Of a stretch of 8,246 nt of DNA, positions 1 to 5,038 are shown piece by piece. Each line of letters starts with the position of its first letter. The stretch's first letter is position 1. Made by a program: the position numbers and the translations under genes. Source of the stretch: CAZIMM01 sp964540415 (GTDB lineage Bacteria > Bacillota > Clostridia > Oscillospirales > Acutalibacteraceae); NCBI GenBank assembly GCA_964540415.1, contig CAZIMM010000094.1:1-8246 (forward strand), written 5' to 3'. A model generated the notes under the pieces. That model had not been told where the DNA came from and made no database searches. It saw nothing but the letters and a program-made list of their open reading frames with translations.

Positions 1-1
1 G

Positions 2-298
2 GAGGACAGCCACCTCGGCGATTTCATTGAGGACGGAGACGCTCTGGCACCGGCGGATGCCGCATCGCAGATTTTGCTCAAGGAGCAGCTCAGCGATGTG
101 CTCAAAACCCTCACCCCGCGTGAGGAAAAGGTGCTTGCCCTGCGCTTCGGACTTGAGGACGGCCATCCGAGGACACTTGAGGAAGTCGGTAAGGAATTCA
201 ACGTCACAAGAGAGCGCATCCGCCAGATTGAGGCAAAGGCGCTCAGAAAGCTCAGACATCCCAGCCGCAGCAAAAAGCTCAAGGATTTTCTTGACTGA
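2..298 (+). CDS. sigA: RNA polymerase housekeeping sigma factor SigA/RpoD, C-terminal part (5' end outside window)
   Basis: This is the last 98 codons of the primary sigma factor, which directs RNA polymerase to -10/-35 promoters. The visible protein opens with the linker between regions 3 and 4 (GDFIEDGDALAP, then DAAS). Region 4.1 follows (LTPREEKVLALRFGLEDG), then the region 4.2 helix-turn-helix that reads the -35 element (RTLEEVGKEFNVTRERIRQI). The protein ends with the family's typical tail, ALRKLRHPSRSKKLKDFLD, directly before TGA. The reading frame is open to the left edge, so the start is not visible. The TTG at 74 is internal and should not be taken as a start. Group 1 sigma factors end in almost exactly this way, whereas alternative sigmas do not, so the assignment is firm. 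A terminator follows 13 bases after the stop, so this is the last gene of its operon (often dnaG-sigA in Firmicutes, not visible here). Confidence 0.96.
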   Translation, partial: EDSHLGDFIEDGDALAPADAASQILLKEQLSDVLKTLTPREEKVLALRFGLEDGHPRTLEEVGKEFNVTRERIRQIEAKALRKLRHPSRSKKLKDFLD

Positions 299-311
299 CA
301 AAAAACTTCAC

Positions 312-344
312 AAAAGCGGAGCGCAAAAAGGCACTCCGCTTTTT
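312..344 (+). terminator. Rho-independent terminator of sigA
   Basis: A perfect 10-bp stem pairs AAAAGCGGAG (312-321) with CTCCGCTTTT (334-343). The loop is 12 bases, and the T-run at 340-344 lies partly within the stem. It begins 13 bases after the sigA stop codon, the usual position for an intrinsic terminator. Confidence 0.85.
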
Positions 345-467
345 GAATTAAGGCGGACAGGTATAAATATGCGAAGGCACTTGCACTGACGGGAAGCTAC
401 GACACGGTTGCCCGGATAAATAAGGATTAAATAAGAAAAAACGGGAGAAACGGAGTGCTTTTTGTGC
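345..467. other. Intergenic stretch without a recognised gene
   Basis: This lies between the sigA terminator and the mmsA promoter. I see no convincing start codon with a ribosome binding site, no stable hairpin and no repeat. One short open stretch on the plus strand (347-430) reads like protein (it includes ALALTGSYDTVARINKD before TAA) but has no ATG, GTG or TTG start in frame. It may be chance or the eroded end of a former gene. Confidence 0.4.
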
Positions 468-497
468 TTGACAACAGCAGTTAAAAACGGTTATAAT
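468..497 (+). promoter_or_regulatory. Sigma-A promoter of mmsA, both hexamers at consensus
   Basis: TTGACA at 468-473 and TATAAT at 492-497 are separated by 18 bases. Both hexamers match the sigma-A consensus exactly; only the spacer is one base longer than the 17-base optimum. The predicted transcription start is near 504, giving a short leader of about 40 bases before the ATG at 546. I saw no obvious operator palindrome overlapping it. Confidence 0.8.
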
Positions 498-545
498 AAA
501 AAGTAAATTAAATTGCATCAATTCAAGTTGAAAGGAAGCAAAATC

Positions 546-2063
546 ATGGCGGAAATTAAAAAACTGAAGTATTTTGCCGGAGGCGAGTGGCTGGAGTCCA
601 AAACTGACAAATATATGCCTGTATATAATCCCAGCACAGGCGAAATACAGGCAGAAACTCCGTGCTGCACCTCGGAGGAGGTTGAATACGCAATTGCCAA
701 GGCAAAGGCGGCGTTCGGCCCCTGGTCAAACACTCCGGTAATCAAGAGAGTGCAGGTGCTTTATAAATTCCGCGACCTTATCATTGAACATATGGACGAG
801 CTTTCCGAGCTTGTCGCTCGCGAGCACGGCAAGGTTCTGCCTGAGGCGAAGGGCGACATACTGAAGGTCAAGGAACCCCTTGAACACGCCTGCTCCGCAC
901 CGTCGCTGCTCATGGGCGAGTCAATGAGGGACACTTCCACAGGCTACGACACCGTGCTTTACAAAGAGCCTGTCGGCGTGTTTGCCGGCATCGTTCCGTT
1001 CAACTTCCCCGGCATGATTCCCATGGGATGGATGTCTCCGATGTGCATCGCCTGCGGAAACACCATCGTCCTCAAGGCTGCCTCCATGACTCCTATGACG
1101 GCTATGCGCATGGCTGAGCTGTGGAAGGAAGCGGGTCTGCCTGACGGCGTAATCAACATCGTCACCTGCTCCCGCAAAGAGGCTGAAATCTTCCTCAACC
1201 ATCCCGATGTCAAGGGCATCACCTTCGTTGGTTCAACGAAAGTCGGCCTGCACATTTATTCCACCGCCGCTGCCAACGGCAAGCGCGTTCAGGCTCTGTG
1301 CGAGGCGAAGAACCACGCACTTGTGCTTGAGGACGCTGCTCTCGAGCGAACAGCAAGAGGCATCATCAACTCTGCCTTCGGTTGCGCAGGCGAGCGTTGC
1401 ATGGCTCTGCCGGTTGTTGTGGCGCAGGAGAGCATTGCCGACAAGCTTGTTTCACTGCTTGTTCAGTATGCAAAGGAGCTGAAGCTCGGCGCAGCTTATG
1501 ACCCTGAAAGCACACTCGGCCCGGTAGTTACGGCGGAGCACAAGCAGTCTGTTGTCAACTGGATTAACAAGGGCATTGAGGAGGGCGCGAAGCTCGTGCT
1601 CGACGGCAGAGATGTTGTTGTGCCGGGACTTGAAAACGGCTTCTTTGTAGGCCCGACCATTCTGGATCATGTCACTGCGGAAATGACGGTGGGAGACAGG
1701 GAAATCTTCGGCCCGGTGCTTTGCATAAAGAGGGTCAAGAACTTTGAGGAGGGGCTTGCCGTTATGAACGCCAACCCCTATGCGAACGGCTCGGTCATTT
1801 TCACACAGAGCGGTTTTTATGCCAGAGAGTTTGCAAAGCGCACAGACGGTGGCATGGTCGGCGTCAATGTCGGCATCCCCGTGCCGGTCGGCGTGTTCCC
1901 GTTCACCGGTCACAAAAAATCCTTCTTCGGCGATTTGCACTGCCTCGGCAAGGACGGCTTCAGGTTCTACACCGAAACAAAGGCAGTCACCTCCAGATGG
2001 TTTGATGAGGAGGAAATGAAGGCGACGAAGGTTGACACTTGGGACGGCTCTGTCGGTGGCTGA
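546..2063 (+). CDS. mmsA: CoA-acylating methylmalonate-semialdehyde dehydrogenase-type aldehyde dehydrogenase
   Basis: The 505-residue protein belongs to the aldehyde dehydrogenase superfamily. Its landmarks are those of MmsA/IolA, which oxidises (methyl)malonate semialdehyde with NAD+ and CoA to propionyl- or acetyl-CoA plus CO2. These landmarks are PFNFPGMIPM, the cofactor lysine in VLKAASMTP, FVGS, GKRVQA, AKNHALVL, the catalytic loop GCAGERCMA with nucleophile Cys285, and a C-terminal stretch FPFTGHKKSFFGDLH, GKDGFRFYTETK, VTSRW. As in this family, the classical ALDH general-base glutamate is absent (Leu251 by alignment). Oddly, the family's usual GAKNH reads EAKNH here (Glu253). The ATG at 546 is chosen because AAAGGAAG (531-538) sits at good distance; the in-frame TTG at 513 has no such site. 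No inositol- or valine-catabolism genes adjoin it, so the natural substrate is uncertain. It probably shares a transcript with the ABC ATPase gene that follows. Confidence 0.88.
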   Translation: MAEIKKLKYFAGGEWLESKTDKYMPVYNPSTGEIQAETPCCTSEEVEYAIAKAKAAFGPWSNTPVIKRVQVLYKFRDLIIEHMDELSELVAREHGKVLPEAKGDILKVKEPLEHACSAPSLLMGESMRDTSTGYDTVLYKEPVGVFAGIVPFNFPGMIPMGWMSPMCIACGNTIVLKAASMTPMTAMRMAELWKEAGLPDGVINIVTCSRKEAEIFLNHPDVKGITFVGSTKVGLHIYSTAAANGKRVQALCEAKNHALVLEDAALERTARGIINSAFGCAGERCMALPVVVAQESIADKLVSLLVQYAKELKLGAAYDPESTLGPVVTAEHKQSVVNWINKGIEEGAKLVLDGRDVVVPGLENGFFVGPTILDHVTAEMTVGDREIFGPVLCIKRVKNFEEGLAVMNANPYANGSVIFTQSGFYAREFAKRTDGGMVGVNVGIPVPVGVFPFTGHKKSFFGDLHCLGKDGFRFYTETKAVTSRWFDEEEMKATKVDTWDGSVGG

Positions 2064-2090
2064 TATTTTTTTGAAAGAGGTGTACAGATA

Positions 2091-2810
2091 ATGTCAAACC
2101 TCATAGAAATCAAGGATATTTATAAAATCTACAATCCCGGTGAGAACGAGGTCCGCGCTCTCGACGGTGTTTCGCTGAGCGTTGCGAAGGGTGAGTTTCT
2201 GGCGATTATCGGTCAGTCCGGTTCGGGCAAATCAACGCTGATGAACATGCTCGGCCTGCTCGATGTCCCGACGAGCGGCGAATATCTGCTCGACGGCGTT
2301 GACGTTTTTTCAATGGACGATGACCGCCTGAGCGAAATCCGCAACAAGGAAATCGGCTTCATCTTTCAGGGCTTCAACCTTATCCCCAGCCTTACCGCCC
2401 GCGCAAATGTGGAGCTTCCGCTGGTATACAGGGGCATGAAAGCTGCCGAGCGCAAAGAGCTGTCTTCGGCGGCTCTCGAACGCGTGGGGCTTGCAAATCG
2501 CATGGAGCATCTGCCGAACCAGATGTCGGGAGGTCAGCAGCAGAGGGTCGCAATCGCACGCGCTGTCGCGGCACGTCCGCCGATAATCCTTGCAGACGAG
2601 CCCACCGGAAATCTCGACTCTCACTCCGGCAAGGATGTTATGCGCATTTTGCATGAGCTGAACGAGGAGGGCAGGACAATAATTCTCATCACTCACGACA
2701 ATGAGATTGCCGCCGAAGCAAAACGTGTTATACGTATTCAGGACGGCAAAATGATTGAAGATTACAGAACCGATCGTTATCTTCCGGATACACAAAATAA
2801 CGGTAAATAA
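2091..2810 (+). CDS. MacB/LolD-type ABC transporter ATP-binding protein, no adjacent permease
   Basis: This 239-residue cytoplasmic ATPase should power an ABC system of the type VII (MacB/LolD/FtsE-like, FtsX-fold permease) class. All nucleotide-binding motifs are intact: Walker A GQSGSGKST (41-49), Q-loop Gln93 in FQGFN, signature MSGGQQQR (145-152), Walker B IILADE (165-170) with catalytic Glu170, the D-loop NLD, and switch His202 in THD. The sequence around them (LMNMLGLLDVPTSGEY, EIGFIFQGFNLI) is typical of the peptide, lipoprotein or antimicrobial export group. The ATG is preceded by AAAGAGGTG (2074-2082). The gene starts 27 bases after mmsA, and no terminator lies between, so co-transcription is likely. 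The next gene is gap, not an FtsX-like permease, so its partner must be encoded elsewhere or the pair has been split. The transported substrate cannot be told from the sequence. Confidence 0.9.
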   Translation: MSNLIEIKDIYKIYNPGENEVRALDGVSLSVAKGEFLAIIGQSGSGKSTLMNMLGLLDVPTSGEYLLDGVDVFSMDDDRLSEIRNKEIGFIFQGFNLIPSLTARANVELPLVYRGMKAAERKELSSAALERVGLANRMEHLPNQMSGGQQQRVAIARAVAARPPIILADEPTGNLDSHSGKDVMRILHELNEEGRTIILITHDNEIAAEAKRVIRIQDGKMIEDYRTDRYLPDTQNNGK

Positions 2811-2896
2811 AGCTGACAAATTTTTCGCAAAACCCACTTTCATTTTGTGAGGTTCTACAAAAGTTTACATTTGCAGTTTTAAATCAGAGGAAATTC

Positions 2897-2925
2897 TTGC
2901 ATATTCTTTCTAAAATGGTTAAAAT
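2897..2925 (+). promoter_or_regulatory. Probable promoter of gap
   Basis: TAAAAT (2920-2925) is one base from the -10 consensus. TTGCAT (2897-2902) keeps the TTG of the -35 and lies 17 bases upstream. The predicted start is near 2932. The -35 is weak, so this is the best candidate in an AT-rich spacer rather than a certain assignment. No clear terminator separates it from the ABC gene upstream, so some readthrough is possible. Confidence 0.5.
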
Positions 2926-2968
2926 AAAGGCATAAAAATCAAAAACAATTTATCGGAGGTTATTTATT

Positions 2969-3985
2969 ATGGCAGTTAAGGTTGCAATTAACGGTTTCGG
3001 TCGCATCGGTCGCCTCGCTTTCAGGCAGATGTTCAATGCAGAGGGTTATGAAATTGTTGCCATCAACGATCTCACAAGCCCCAAAATGCTCGCTCATCTT
3101 TTGAAATATGATTCGGCTCAGGGCAGATACGCTCTGGCAGACACTGTTGAAGCAAAAGAGTCCTCAATTGTTGTCGACGGCAAGGAAATCCAAATCTACG
3201 CCAAGGCAAATGCCGCAGAGCTTCCCTGGGGCGAGCTTGATGTTGACGTCGTTCTCGAGTGCACAGGTTTCTATGTTTCCAAAGAGAAGTCAATGGCTCA
3301 TATTAACGCCGGTGCAAAAAAGGTTGTCATCTCCGCTCCCGCGGGCAATGATCTTCCCACAATCGTTTTCAGCGTCAATGAGAAAACCCTCACAAAGGAC
3401 GACCAGGTTATCTCTGCCGCTTCCTGCACAACAAACTGCCTTGCTCCCATGGCCGACACTCTCAACAAGCTCTGCAAAATCAAAAAGGGCTATATGACAA
3501 CAATCCACGCATACACAGGCGACCAGATGGTTCTTGACGGTCCCCAGAGAAAGGGCGACCTCAGACGTGCACGTGCAGCCGCTGTTAACGTGGTTCCCAA
3601 CTCAACGGGCGCAGCAAAGGCAATCGGCCTTGTTATCCCCGAGCTCAACGGTGTTCTTGACGGCTGCGCACAGCGCGTTCCGGTGCCGACAGGCTCTCTC
3701 ACACAGCTTGTTGCTGTCTGCAACGGCAAGGTCACGGCTGACGAAGTCAACGCTGCAATGAAGGCGGCTGCTTCAGCATCCTTTGGTTACACCGAGGAAG
3801 AGCTTGTCTCCTCCGACATCATCGGCATCACCTTCGGCTCACTCTTTGACGCAACCCAGACCAAGGTTATGGATATGGGCGACGGTCAGAGCCTTGTCAA
3901 GGTTGTTTCATGGTATGACAATGAGAATTCCTACACCAGCCAGATGGTCAGGACAATCAAGTACTTTGCCGAGCTTGACAAATAA
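2969..3985 (+). CDS. gap: Glyceraldehyde-3-phosphate dehydrogenase (phosphorylating), type I
   Basis: This is the glycolytic enzyme that converts glyceraldehyde 3-phosphate, NAD+ and phosphate to 1,3-bisphosphoglycerate in the cytosol. At 338 residues it has the normal full length. The Rossmann motif INGFGRIGR is at residues 7-15, and Asp34 (AINDL) is the residue that binds the adenosine ribose and favours NAD over NADP. The active site SAASCTTNCLAP carries nucleophile Cys153, with its partner His180 in TIHAYTGDQ. PNSTGAAKAIG, RVPVPTGS and the closing SWYDNENSY complete the family pattern. GGAGGT (2955-2960) lies 8 bases before the ATG, a strong site that fits a highly expressed gene. No pgk or tpi follows: a strong terminator closes the gene, so it appears monocistronic rather than part of a glycolytic operon. 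The RVPVPTGS form, in place of RVPTPNVS, is common among anaerobic Firmicutes. Confidence 0.97.
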   Translation: MAVKVAINGFGRIGRLAFRQMFNAEGYEIVAINDLTSPKMLAHLLKYDSAQGRYALADTVEAKESSIVVDGKEIQIYAKANAAELPWGELDVDVVLECTGFYVSKEKSMAHINAGAKKVVISAPAGNDLPTIVFSVNEKTLTKDDQVISAASCTTNCLAPMADTLNKLCKIKKGYMTTIHAYTGDQMVLDGPQRKGDLRRARAAAVNVVPNSTGAAKAIGLVIPELNGVLDGCAQRVPVPTGSLTQLVAVCNGKVTADEVNAAMKAAASASFGYTEEELVSSDIIGITFGSLFDATQTKVMDMGDGQSLVKVVSWYDNENSYTSQMVRTIKYFAELDK

Positions 3986-4032
3986 TTGCTTCAACTCCAC
4001 CGTAAGTTGAACAGAGTCTTGTTTTAATGAAA

Positions 4033-4071
4033 AAGGAGCTGTGCACATTGCACAGCTCCTTATGCTTTTTT
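4033..4071 (+). terminator. Terminator of gap, probably bidirectional
   Basis: A perfect 12-bp stem pairs AAGGAGCTGTGC (4033-4044) with GCACAGCTCCTT (4050-4061) around a 5-base loop. T6 at 4066-4071 follows after ATGC. On the minus strand the same stem runs straight into a T-run (the A-run at 4030-4034), so it should also stop transcription coming from the right. Confidence 0.88.
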
Positions 4072-4076
4072 ACGGC

Positions 4077-4109
4077 AAAAAAGTTAAGGGGCTGCCGAAC
4101 GGCAGCCCC
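4077..4109 (-). terminator. Intrinsic terminator of the minus-strand small ORF
   Basis: GGGGCTGCC (4088-4096) and GGCAGCCCC (4101-4109) form a perfect, GC-rich 9-bp stem with a 4-base loop. Read on the minus strand it is followed by TTAACTTTTTT, as a terminator requires. Read on the plus strand it is followed by a mixed sequence, so it acts for a minus-strand transcript. It starts 19 bases after the stop codon of the 34-codon ORF. Confidence 0.78.
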
Positions 4110-4128
4110 GAAGCTTTAGCATATTCTA

Positions 4129-4233
4129 TTACGCGATTTTGACGATTTCTCTGATGATGTCAAAGATGTCCTGATAAGAATCAATAGCAAGAATCATCTC
4201 GAATATTTTCTGGATGAAATTGACAACGTCCAT
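4129..4233 (-). CDS. Small ORF for a 34-residue predicted amphipathic peptide, unknown function
   Basis: I do not recognise this peptide. It begins MDVVNFIQKIFEM and ends DIIREIVKIA before TAA. It has no cysteine, proline, glycine or tryptophan and no signal peptide, and it has six acidic against three basic residues. By helical-wheel estimate residues 2-17 and 20-33 each form an amphipathic helix. Their polar faces point in roughly opposite directions and they are joined near Asp18-Ser19, which suggests a helical hairpin or a kinked, membrane-surface helix. The case for a real gene rests on its signals. GGGAGGTG lies 5 bases before the ATG, a near-consensus extended -10 promoter starts the transcript about 26 bases upstream, and a dedicated terminator follows the stop. 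It lies between gap and the divergent ctsR operon. Candidate roles are a phenol-soluble-modulin-like or leaderless bacteriocin-like peptide, a small membrane regulator, or a toxin. None of these is shown by the sequence. Confidence 0.65.
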   Translation of the reverse strand: MDVVNFIQKIFEMILAIDSYQDIFDIIREIVKIA

Positions 4234-4238
4234 TTTGG

Positions 4239-4246
4239 CACCTCCC
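4239..4246 (-). promoter_or_regulatory. Strong ribosome binding site of the small ORF
   Basis: On the minus strand AAAGGGAGGTG precedes the ATG at 4233, with 5 bases between GGGAGGTG and the start codon. It is as strong as or stronger than the sites of the large genes here, and is a main reason to regard the 34-codon ORF as translated. Confidence 0.7.
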
Positions 4247-4265
4247 TTTCCTTAGGTTCAATTGC

Positions 4266-4294
4266 ATTATACCATATCTTTCCGGGCTTGTCTA
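4266..4294 (-). promoter_or_regulatory. Extended -10 sigma-A promoter of the small ORF
   Basis: On the minus strand TAGACA (4289-4294, one mismatch to TTGACA) and a perfect TATAAT (4266-4271) are spaced by 17 bases. A TG extension (TGGTATAAT) precedes the -10. The predicted start is near 4259, leaving a leader of about 26 bases. No GGTCAAA heptad overlaps it, so it does not look CtsR-controlled. Confidence 0.75.
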
Positions 4295-4442
4295 TAGTTT
4301 GTTAATAATTTATTGACACTTTTTTAATTTTTTGGTTTTTCAGTTACTTGCATACGGGAGAATACACGAGAAAAAATAAGAAAATTGAAGCAAAACAAAG
4401 CTATTTTGAATTATCCAAAAAAAGCAGGATTACTCGCAAAAA
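4295..4442. other. AT-rich spacer between divergent promoters, no gene seen
   Basis: This separates the minus-strand small-ORF promoter from the CtsR-controlled promoter. It is strongly AT-rich with several A- and T-tracts (for example 4320-4340 and 4369-4386). I found no ORF with a ribosome binding site, no convincing stem-loop and no repeat. A-tracts could bend DNA or serve as an UP element for either promoter, but this is a guess. Confidence 0.45.
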
Positions 4443-4474
4443 TTTGACCTTTTCTGACCTTTGACCTTTTGACC
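4443..4474 (-). promoter_or_regulatory. Upstream CtsR operator cluster (heptads in minus orientation)
   Basis: Four heptads related to GGTCAAA lie on the minus strand at 4443-4449, 4453-4459, 4460-4466 and 4468-4474. The second has one mismatch (GGTCAGA). The first pair has the 3-base spacing of the known CtsR site (heptad, NAN, heptad). The third includes the -35 hexamer itself, so a bound repressor should block RNA polymerase. CtsR binding to tandem A/GGTCAAA heptads is established in Firmicutes; use of this cluster is inferred. Confidence 0.75.
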
Positions 4475-4489
4475 TTTGAGCGATATAAT
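4461..4489 (+). promoter_or_regulatory. Sigma-A promoter of the ctsR-mcsA-mcsB-clpC operon
   Basis: TTGACC (4461-4466, one mismatch) and a perfect TATAAT (4484-4489) have the ideal 17-base spacing. The predicted start is near 4496, about 60 bases before the ctsR ATG. The -35 is embedded in CtsR heptads, and a second operator lies just after the start point, so the promoter is strong but tightly repressible. Confidence 0.82.
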
Positions 4490-4500
4490 GTGAAACGCAA

Positions 4501-4523
4501 GGTCAAAGAAAGTCAAAGTCAAA
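4501..4523 (+). promoter_or_regulatory. Downstream CtsR operator
   Basis: GGTCAAA (4501-4507), GAA, AGTCAAA (4511-4517) matches the canonical CtsR site A/GGTCAAA-NAN-A/GGTCAAA exactly. A third AGTCAAA overlaps it at 4517-4523. It lies just downstream of the predicted transcription start, where binding would stop initiation or promoter clearance. Confidence 0.88.
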
Positions 4524-4556
4524 ATTCGACAAGATGCAACAGCAGAGGTGGATATA

Positions 4557-5018
4557 ATGAATTTAAGCAATACAATCGCGAGCATGATTATGGAAATGCT
4601 CAACAGCGAAGGTTTCACGGAAATTCAGCGAAATGAGCTCGCACAGACTATCGGCTGTGTCCCAAGCCAGATAAACTATGTTATCTCGTCGAGATTTACT
4701 CCCGAAATGGGGTATATAGTTGAAAGCAGAAGAGGCGGCGGCGGATACATCCGCATAACGCGTGCGCCGCACAATGTCGGTGCAGTGGCTCTAATGCATC
4801 TTATTAACAGCATCGGTCAGGAAATTGACGAGACGACCTGCAGGGCTCATATTTCAAACCTGGCGGCGCATTCACTGGTCAGCGGAGAATCTGCACGTCT
4901 TATGGCGGCGGCGGTTTCGGAAAACTGCTACAGGGAGCTTGACCCGAGCATGAGGGACGCGGTGCGCGCAGGCGTTTTCAAGCAAATGCTTTTACAGATT
5001 GCAAACAATATCAAATGA
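4557..5018 (+). CDS. ctsR: CtsR, repressor of class III heat-shock genes
   Basis: CtsR is a dimeric winged-helix repressor of clp genes that loses DNA binding on heat or protein-folding stress. At 153 residues it matches the usual size. The N-terminal domain (about 1-70) opens with NLSNTIASMIMEML, followed by a helix-turn-helix around RNELAQTIGCVPSQINYVIS. The glycine-rich wing RGGGGYIRI (59-67) is the element known to act as the thermosensor. By alignment Arg59 corresponds to the wing arginine (Arg62) that McsB phosphorylates in bacilli. The C-terminal part is the helical dimerisation and McsA/McsB-responsive domain. The ATG at 4557 is chosen because GAGGTG (4545-4550) sits 6 bases upstream; the in-frame GTG at 4548 lies within that site. 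It is first in its operon and very probably represses itself through the heptads upstream. Its stop lies 20 bases before the mcsA start. Confidence 0.96.
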   Translation: MNLSNTIASMIMEMLNSEGFTEIQRNELAQTIGCVPSQINYVISSRFTPEMGYIVESRRGGGGYIRITRAPHNVGAVALMHLINSIGQEIDETTCRAHISNLAAHSLVSGESARLMAAAVSENCYRELDPSMRDAVRAGVFKQMLLQIANNIK

Positions 5019-5038
5019 TATATCAGGGAGGAATTTTT

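Noticed and set aside
27..389. 120-codon plus-strand frame overlapping the end of sigA
   Set aside because: It is out of frame with sigA, very rich in Arg and Ser, and runs through the sigA terminator.
1452..1940. 162-codon open frame on the minus strand inside mmsA
   Set aside because: It is antisense to a strongly conserved enzyme gene, its translation resembles no family, and it has no promoter or ribosome binding site of its own.
2310..2843. 177-codon open frame on the minus strand over the ABC ATPase gene
   Set aside because: It is a shadow of the ATPase reading frame with no recognisable domain and no credible start signals.
2831..2854. Possible terminator hairpin after the ABC ATPase gene (AACCCAC with GTGAGGTT)
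   Set aside because: The stem is only 7 bp with a bulge, and no T-run follows, so it is not a credible intrinsic terminator.
4088..4240. Hairpin plus downstream sequence considered as a plus-strand riboswitch or non-coding RNA
   Set aside because: On the plus strand no promoter or regulated gene follows at suitable distance. On the minus strand the same bases form an ORF with its terminator.
4501..4524. GTCAAA repeats considered as a short tandem repeat or iteron
   Set aside because: Sequence, spacing and position before ctsR match the known CtsR operator. No replication genes or origin features are near.
4430..4618. 62-codon minus-strand frame across the ctsR promoter
   Set aside because: It covers the CtsR operators and the ctsR start, and the repeated heptads give it a low-complexity translation. 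The regulatory reading explains the sequence better.
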